This document shows, one piece after another, positions 59,793-64,000 of a DNA stretch of 64,000 nt. Position numbers and translations under genes: made by a program. The notes beneath the pieces were generated by a model, which worked only from the letters and a program-made list of their open reading frames with translations, did not search any database and was not told the DNA's origin. This DNA comes from Polyangiaceae bacterium. GTDB lineage: Bacteria; Myxococcota_A; Polyangia; Polyangiales; Polyangiaceae. The stretch's first letter is position 1. Each line of letters opens with the position of its first letter. The stretch covers positions 372,001-436,000 of the forward strand of contig JADJYE010000002.1 in the NCBI GenBank assembly GCA_016719945.1. The letters run 5' to 3'.

Positions 59793-60572
59793 ATGTTGGA
59801 CCACATGCGACGCGCCGTCCTGCTGGCGAGCCTCGGGGCGATCGCATGCTCCGACCGAAACGCGACCCCTGTAGCCTCCACCAGCCCCAGCACCCCGCCC
59901 GCCACCTCCAGCTCCATGACGAACGACGCGAGCACGTTCTATCGAAACCGCCTCGCCGACGAGCTAGCGCGCCGGGGGGAGCCTTGGCCCGGTGAGCGCT
60001 GGGATGCCCGCGTCCTCGGGGCGATACGCGAGGTCCCACGGCACGCGTTCGTCCCCGGCCTCGCGCTGTCGGTCGCCTACGAGGACGCGCCGCAGCCGAT
60101 CGGCGTGGGGCAGACCATCTCGCAGCCGACCGTCGTCGCGATGATGACGCAGGCGCTCGAGCTCCACCGTGAGGCGCGGGTGCTCGAGATCGGCACGGGC
60201 TCGGGCTACGCCGCCGCGGTCGCCTCGCGGCTCGCCGGGCACGTCTACACCATCGAGCTCCATGAGGTGCTCGCGACCTCCGCGCGCGAGAAGCTGAGCG
60301 CGCTCGGCTACCCCAACGTCACGGTCCGCCACGGCGACGGCTACGCGGGCTGGCCCGAGCACGCACCGTTCGATCGCATCGTGCTCACCGCCGCGCCCCC
60401 AGCGCTGCCGCTCGCCCTCGTCGAGCAGCTCGCCGAGGGCGGCGTGCTCGTCGCGCCGGTCGGTCCCGAGGGTGGGCTGCAGCGGCTGATGCGCTACCGC
60501 AAGCTGCGAGGCACGCTCGTCCACGAGGACCTCGGCGGCGTGATGTTCGTGCCGATGGTCCCTGGCGATTGA
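59793..60572 (+). CDS. pcm: Lipoprotein-type protein-L-isoaspartate O-methyltransferase
   Basis: This is a 259-residue SAM-dependent methyltransferase. The C-terminal 220 residues match PCMT: REVPRHAFVPGLA, GVGQTISQPTVVAMMTQALEL, the SAM motif VLEIGTGSGYAAAVAS, YTIELHEVLATSA and VRHGDGYAGWPEHAPFDRIVLTAAPP. It repairs damaged Asp/Asn residues. Here the N-terminus is a signal peptide with a lipobox-like GAIAC and a Ser/Thr/Pro linker, so the enzyme should be exported. Export is unusual because SAM is cytoplasmic. The start could be ATG 59793 or 59805. Confidence 0.88.
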   Translation: MLDHMRRAVLLASLGAIACSDRNATPVASTSPSTPPATSSSMTNDASTFYRNRLADELARRGEPWPGERWDARVLGAIREVPRHAFVPGLALSVAYEDAPQPIGVGQTISQPTVVAMMTQALELHREARVLEIGTGSGYAAAVASRLAGHVYTIELHEVLATSAREKLSALGYPNVTVRHGDGYAGWPEHAPFDRIVLTAAPPALPLALVEQLAEGGVLVAPVGPEGGLQRLMRYRKLRGTLVHEDLGGVMFVPMVPGD

Positions 60573-60590
60573 CGTAGGCTCTCCGGCGCG

Positions 60591-61406
60591 ATGAAGGTCC
60601 ATCACGTCAGCTGCGGCACGATGTGCCCCGTCGGCTTCGAGCTGCTCGACGTCCACCCCAAGCCCCACGCGATGATTTGCCACGTGCTCGTGGTCGAGAC
60701 GAACGACGGGCTCGTGCTCGTCGACACCGGCTTCGGGACCCACGACGTCGCGAACCGGAGCCAGCTCGGAGGTCCGTTCAACCTGTTCGTCCGACCGACC
60801 CTCGATCCGAGGGAGACGGCGCTCGCCCGCGTGGAGTCGCTCGGCTTCCACGCGCGGGACGTCCGCCACATCGTGCCGACTCACCTCGATCTCGATCACG
60901 CCGGAGGCCTCCCAGACTTCCCCGACGCGAAGGTTCACGTCTACTCGAAGGAGCTCGACGCGGTCACGCGCAGGGCGACGTTCCACGAGCGGATGAGGTA
61001 TCGCCCGGCCCACTTCGCGCACGAGCCCAAGTTCGCCTCGTACGAGGTCGAGGGCGAGCGGTGGAACGGCTTCGAATGCGTGCGACAGCTGGAGGGGCTG
61101 CCTCCCGAGATCCTGCTCGTGCCGACGGTCGGGCACACGCGCGGTCACGTCGCGGTGGTCGTCGAGTCCGAGGGCGGCGCGCTCTGTCACGCGGGCGACG
61201 CGTATTTCCACCGCGACGAGATGCGCCCCACCGAGCCTCGCTGCCCTTTGCCGCTGCGGCTCTTCCAGTCGTCCGTGGCGATCGATGATCTCGCGCGCGT
61301 GCGCAACCGCGAGCGCCTCCGCCTGCTCGCGCGCGACCACGCCGAGGTGAGGATCTTCTGCGCGCACGACCCCGTCGAGGCCGAAGCCCTCGGCGTCGTC
61401 CGTTGA
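60591..61406 (+). CDS. Metallo-beta-lactamase-fold hydrolase, AHL-lactonase-like
   Basis: This 271-residue MBL-fold enzyme has the metal site THLDLDHAGG, a later VGHTRGHVAVV, and HAGDAYF, ending with the last metal His in FCAHDP. Similarity in length and motif order is to AiiA/AttM-type lactonases, which open N-acyl-homoserine lactones, but related enzymes hydrolyse other lactones, so the substrate is open. It lies 18 bases after pcm on the same strand and no signal peptide is present. Confidence 0.87.
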   Translation: MKVHHVSCGTMCPVGFELLDVHPKPHAMICHVLVVETNDGLVLVDTGFGTHDVANRSQLGGPFNLFVRPTLDPRETALARVESLGFHARDVRHIVPTHLDLDHAGGLPDFPDAKVHVYSKELDAVTRRATFHERMRYRPAHFAHEPKFASYEVEGERWNGFECVRQLEGLPPEILLVPTVGHTRGHVAVVVESEGGALCHAGDAYFHRDEMRPTEPRCPLPLRLFQSSVAIDDLARVRNRERLRLLARDHAEVRIFCAHDPVEAEALGVVR

Positions 61407-61528
61407 CGAGGGGAGCGCGCCCAGTCGAGTCTCCCCGGGTGGGGGGCCTGCGCGAAGCGCACGTGAGCGCGCAAAAATTCCCCGTCACGAACCGGGGGCT
61501 CGGCCGCACCAGAGAGCCAAAAGCAGCG

Positions 61529-61556
61529 CGTTTCGTGCGAAAAAAAGTTCGAAACG
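61529..61556. promoter_or_regulatory. Inverted repeat upstream of lipoprotein-HIT operon
   Basis: CGTTTCG (61529-61535) and CGAAACG (61550-61556) flank 14 bases that include an A7 run, 48 bases before the downstream start codon. It could be an operator or a hairpin in the leader. The 198-base gap from 61407 to 61604 holds no gene. Confidence 0.4.
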
Positions 61557-61604
61557 ATGTGTAAGCCCGAGCGCGCCGCGACGTTTCCCCGAAGGAGAAT
61601 GACC

Positions 61605-63020
61605 ATGCACGCCCCCCGCCGATTCAGGTTCCTCGCCACGCTCCTCACCGGCATGCTCGCGCTCGGCGCGGCCTGCACCACCGAGTCCACCGGCCCGAAG
61701 ACCGGCCCCGACGGGCAGATCGTCGCCGTCGACGGTGACGGCGACGGAAGGCCCGACGGCGACGGGAGCGAGCCCGGCTGGGGCATCCTCACGCCGGAGG
61801 AGCAGGTCTCGTACGCCGAGGTCGTCCGCAAGGTCACCGGCATGGTGCAAGACAGCGACACCAGCGGCCGCGTCACGCGCCGGGGGATGAACCTGATCAA
61901 CGTGATGTGGGAGGACACCGGGCGCTTCCAGGGCTCCTCGGTCGGTCCCAACATCTCCGACCTCACGCTCCAGGTGCGCTACACCGAGAACGGCCAGCCG
62001 AGGGCGGCGCTGCTGCCGGTCATCCGCTTCCCCAACTTCAGCGATCGCACGGGTGACATCCCCGCCGAGAAGTTCTTCGTGCGCACCGGCAACCAGAAGA
62101 AGAACGGCAAGCTCGAGACGGTGCTGCTCACCGACGTGCTCAAGGACGTAAAGTCGTTCGTCTCCGATCCGAAGAGCGTGAAGGGCTCGGGCAACCTGCT
62201 CGCCAAGCGCGACACGCACTTCCTGGTGAGCGCTCAGGCCGTGTTCCTGCCCGTCCCGAAGAAGGGGCACGCCGAGTTCACGCCGGTGCTCTTCAACTAC
62301 CAGTCCTTCAAGGGCTCGCCCGCCGTCGCGACCATCCTGGTCACGCGGCAGGGCACGAGCATGACGGTGATCGAGAACGACGGCTCGGAGTCGTCGCCGA
62401 TCGCGGCGAACGGTCAAGAGCTCTACTTCAACAAGGGCGGCGAGCGCGCGCCGTTCACCGCAGAGCGCCGCACCGACGTCGTGCAGCGCATCGAGGCCCA
62501 GGGCGGCCCGAAGACCGAGGACGATCGCAGCGCGATCGCCAAGGGCGCGGACACGCTGTTCATCATCCAGGTGCCGCTCAAGCAGAAGCAGATCGCGCGC
62601 GGCGACGGCCCCGGCTGGGGCGGCGGCGTCGCGCTCGGCGGCGCGATGCCGCCGCCTCAGGCAGCGCCCGCGGCGCCGATGGCCACCGCAGACTCGGCGG
62701 AGTCGTCCAAGAAGAGCGCCGCGAAGGAGAAGAGCGACGTCGAGCAGGCGGTCCTCGGCCACGGCAAGGTGGAGGGGAAGTTCTTCGAGGGCCGCAACCT
62801 GCAGTTCGAGCGCGACGATCGCTTCCCGATCCGCGTGACCGTGCAGTTCTACAAGGCGACCTCGAACGGGGTGGTGGAGGACAGCGATCTCGACGCGATC
62901 ACCCGCGCGGTCGGCAACGTGTACGAGCACGCCGACTTCGTCGGCTCCCTCGTGATGCCGGAGGACGACGCGAAGCGCCCGACGGCCTGGCAGAAGATGC
63001 CCAACTGGTTCGGTCTGTGA
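61605..63020 (+). CDS. Lipoprotein of unknown function
   Basis: This is a 471-residue protein with signal peptide and lipobox-like LGAAC, then an Asp/Gly-rich calcium-loop-like segment (VDGDGDGRPDGDGS). A beta-rich domain of about 250 residues follows (PNISDLTLQVRYTENGQP, AEKFFVRTGNQKKNGKL, FTPVLFNYQSFKGSPAVATI), then an Ala/Pro/Lys-rich linker and a final domain (GKVEGKFFEGRNLQFERDDRFPIRVTVQFYKA). I do not recognise it. ATG 61605 follows GGAG by 7 bases; an ATG at 61599 overlaps that site. It is translationally coupled to the HIT gene (GTGA). Confidence 0.75.
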   Translation: MHAPRRFRFLATLLTGMLALGAACTTESTGPKTGPDGQIVAVDGDGDGRPDGDGSEPGWGILTPEEQVSYAEVVRKVTGMVQDSDTSGRVTRRGMNLINVMWEDTGRFQGSSVGPNISDLTLQVRYTENGQPRAALLPVIRFPNFSDRTGDIPAEKFFVRTGNQKKNGKLETVLLTDVLKDVKSFVSDPKSVKGSGNLLAKRDTHFLVSAQAVFLPVPKKGHAEFTPVLFNYQSFKGSPAVATILVTRQGTSMTVIENDGSESSPIAANGQELYFNKGGERAPFTAERRTDVVQRIEAQGGPKTEDDRSAIAKGADTLFIIQVPLKQKQIARGDGPGWGGGVALGGAMPPPQAAPAAPMATADSAESSKKSAAKEKSDVEQAVLGHGKVEGKFFEGRNLQFERDDRFPIRVTVQFYKATSNGVVEDSDLDAITRAVGNVYEHADFVGSLVMPEDDAKRPTAWQKMPNWFGL

Positions 63021-63460
63021 CCTCGGCGGCCCGCGCCTGCCTGTTCTGCGCGATCGTTCGCGGCGACTCCGCCGCGGCGATCGTCGGACGAGGCGGCGCG
63101 GGCGACAGCGCGTGGACGGCCTTCCTGGACATCGCGCCGCTCTTTCAAGGGCACGTGCTCGTCGTCCCCGACGCGCACCGAGAGACGCTGCTCGACCTGT
63201 CACCCGCCGAGAACGCCGCGCTGTTCGCGGCCGCCCAGCGGGTCGCGCAGGCGGTCACGGCGGCGGCCGGCGCGCAGGGGACGTTCGTCGCCATGAACAA
63301 CAAGGTGAGCCAGAGCGTCCCGCACCTGCACGTCCACGTGGTGCCGCGTACCAAGGGGGACGGGCTCAAGGGCTTCTTCTGGCCCCGGAAGAAATACGCC
63401 AGCGCGGACGAGCTCGAGGCGGTCCGGGCGGCGATCGCCGCGAAGCTCGACGCGAGCTAG
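63017..63460 (+). CDS. HIT-family hydrolase (HINT/Fhit-like)
   Basis: This 147-residue histidine-triad protein begins with a CLFC (possible zinc ligand pair). Conserved features are FLDIAPLFQGHVLVVPDAH, FVAMNNKVSQSVPHLHVHVVPRTKGDG (the triad, central catalytic His) and a C-terminal FFWPRKKY. It hydrolyses nucleotide phosphoramidates or adenylylated compounds. The start GTG overlaps the preceding stop (GTGA). Confidence 0.92.
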   Translation: MTSAARACLFCAIVRGDSAAAIVGRGGAGDSAWTAFLDIAPLFQGHVLVVPDAHRETLLDLSPAENAALFAAAQRVAQAVTAAAGAQGTFVAMNNKVSQSVPHLHVHVVPRTKGDGLKGFFWPRKKYASADELEAVRAAIAAKLDAS

Positions 63461-63494
63461 CTAGCCGTCGGCTGCGCTTCAGGGGCAGCTCAGC

Positions 63495-63875
63495 TCAGCA
63501 GTACGGCCAGAGCGGGCAGCTCTTGGCGGTCTTGCCGGCGAGATCTTCAGCGGCGGGGCCGAGCGCGTCTTCTCCGGCCTCGGGGACCTCGTCGAGGAAC
63601 TTCTTCAAGTTCCCCTTCGCGAGCTCGAACGACTCCGGGGTGAAGCCTTGGTCTCGGCTCATGCGTGAGACGCCCCCGTCGATCACCTTGTCGAGCGCGG
63701 CCCTCGCCCGCTCCGAAGGCTGATACGTCGCGTCCACGGTGGACCACATCATGGCCTTGGCCCCATCCGCGTCGCACGCGTAGCTCAGGCACTCGCCCGA
63801 GGGGCCCTTCGCGCCGGTGCACGAGGCGGTCAGGAGCAGGCCAGTCGCGGCGATCACACCTACGTGGAGCTTCAT
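63495..63875 (-). CDS. Small lipoprotein
   Basis: This is a 126-residue lipoprotein with signal and lipobox LLTASC. The mature part has a Cys pair (CLSYAC), a helical region (SERARAALDKVIDGG, FELAKGNLKKFLDEV) and a C-terminal CPLWPYC. The cysteines probably form disulfides. No family recognised. The window ends 125 bases beyond its start and I see no further gene there. Confidence 0.72.
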   Translation of the reverse strand: MKLHVGVIAATGLLLTASCTGAKGPSGECLSYACDADGAKAMMWSTVDATYQPSERARAALDKVIDGGVSRMSRDQGFTPESFELAKGNLKKFLDEVPEAGEDALGPAAEDLAGKTAKSCPLWPYC

Positions 63876-64000
63876 GTCGTCACCTCCCTAAGAGCTTCGG
63901 TCCGGCGGCGCTGGGGCCGCTCGAGATGGGTCTGTGCAAGACGAGACGCTCGCCCGCGGCGCGCCCGTGCGCGTGGGCGTCGTTGCGCGCCGCCCCGCCA

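Noticed and set aside
1..64000. tRNA, rRNA, prophage, plasmid origin or integrase-type elements
   Set aside because: No tRNA cloverleaf with family consensus, rRNA segment, phage structural gene, Rep protein or recombinase was found. The only mobile element is the group IIC intron.

Overview
The window is GC-rich bacterial chromosome that reads as a myxobacterium (Myxococcota, most likely Polyangiales). The evidence is the density of lipoproteins with Gly/Ser/Ala/Pro-rich linkers, two proteins with a MYXO-CTERM-like tail (Cys pair, hydrophobic segment, Arg cluster), a DUF2330 protein, MopE-like Cys-rich modules, PknB-type kinases fused to other domains, an FHA-ABC fusion, and formylglycine-generating-enzyme-like domains. 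Placement is by gene content only; there is no rRNA or tRNA gene in the window.

Layout. 1-4.4 kb: end of a large TPR protein, a structured intergenic region, and an HU-like protein. 4.4-7.9 kb: two divergent paralogous lipoproteins; directly behind the terminator of the second lies a degenerate group IIC intron. 7.9-12.4 kb: an Lrp regulator coupled to a MarC membrane protein, then a minus-strand operon of 2-oxoacid dehydrogenase E2, glyA and a repeat-rich membrane protein. 12.5-23.8 kb: mostly envelope proteins (glutaredoxin-like lipoprotein, DUF2330, M15 peptidase, tandem duplicated lipoproteins, a three-module thioredoxin-fold protein). 23.9-33.8 kb: HIT protein, AI-2E-type permease and receptor kinase in one overlapping operon, then an FGE-like protein and a giant kinase/ATPase/TPR protein. 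33.8-44 kb: rpsA, a MopE-like lipoprotein, small membrane proteins and a gene remnant. 44-50.3 kb: FHA-ABC transporter and a ddl-aroA-cmk-lipoprotein operon. 50.4-56.9 kb: PP2C phosphatase, then FIST protein, carrier protein, acyl-CoA-dehydrogenase-like flavoprotein, adenylating ligase and GNAT protein on the plus strand. 56.9-64 kb: secreted protease, lipoprotein-type isoaspartate methyltransferase, lactonase-like hydrolase, lipoproteins and a second HIT protein.

Two Ser/Thr kinases, a PP2C phosphatase and an FHA domain could form one phospho-signalling network. The most interesting metabolic unit is the carrier protein / flavoprotein / adenylating ligase trio at 52.5-55.5 kb. It has the composition of the systems that convert carrier-bound L-proline to pyrrole-2-carboxylate, here followed by a GNAT acyltransferase.

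Sequence quality: five genes (TPR membrane protein, AI-2E permease, a small protein, cmk, adenylating ligase) are each restored by inserting exactly one base, mostly in short homopolymers, and ddl has an in-frame amber codon. The uniform sign of the indels suggests deletion-biased sequencing error more than decay. The intron-encoded protein and a 57-codon isomerase fragment look like real decay.
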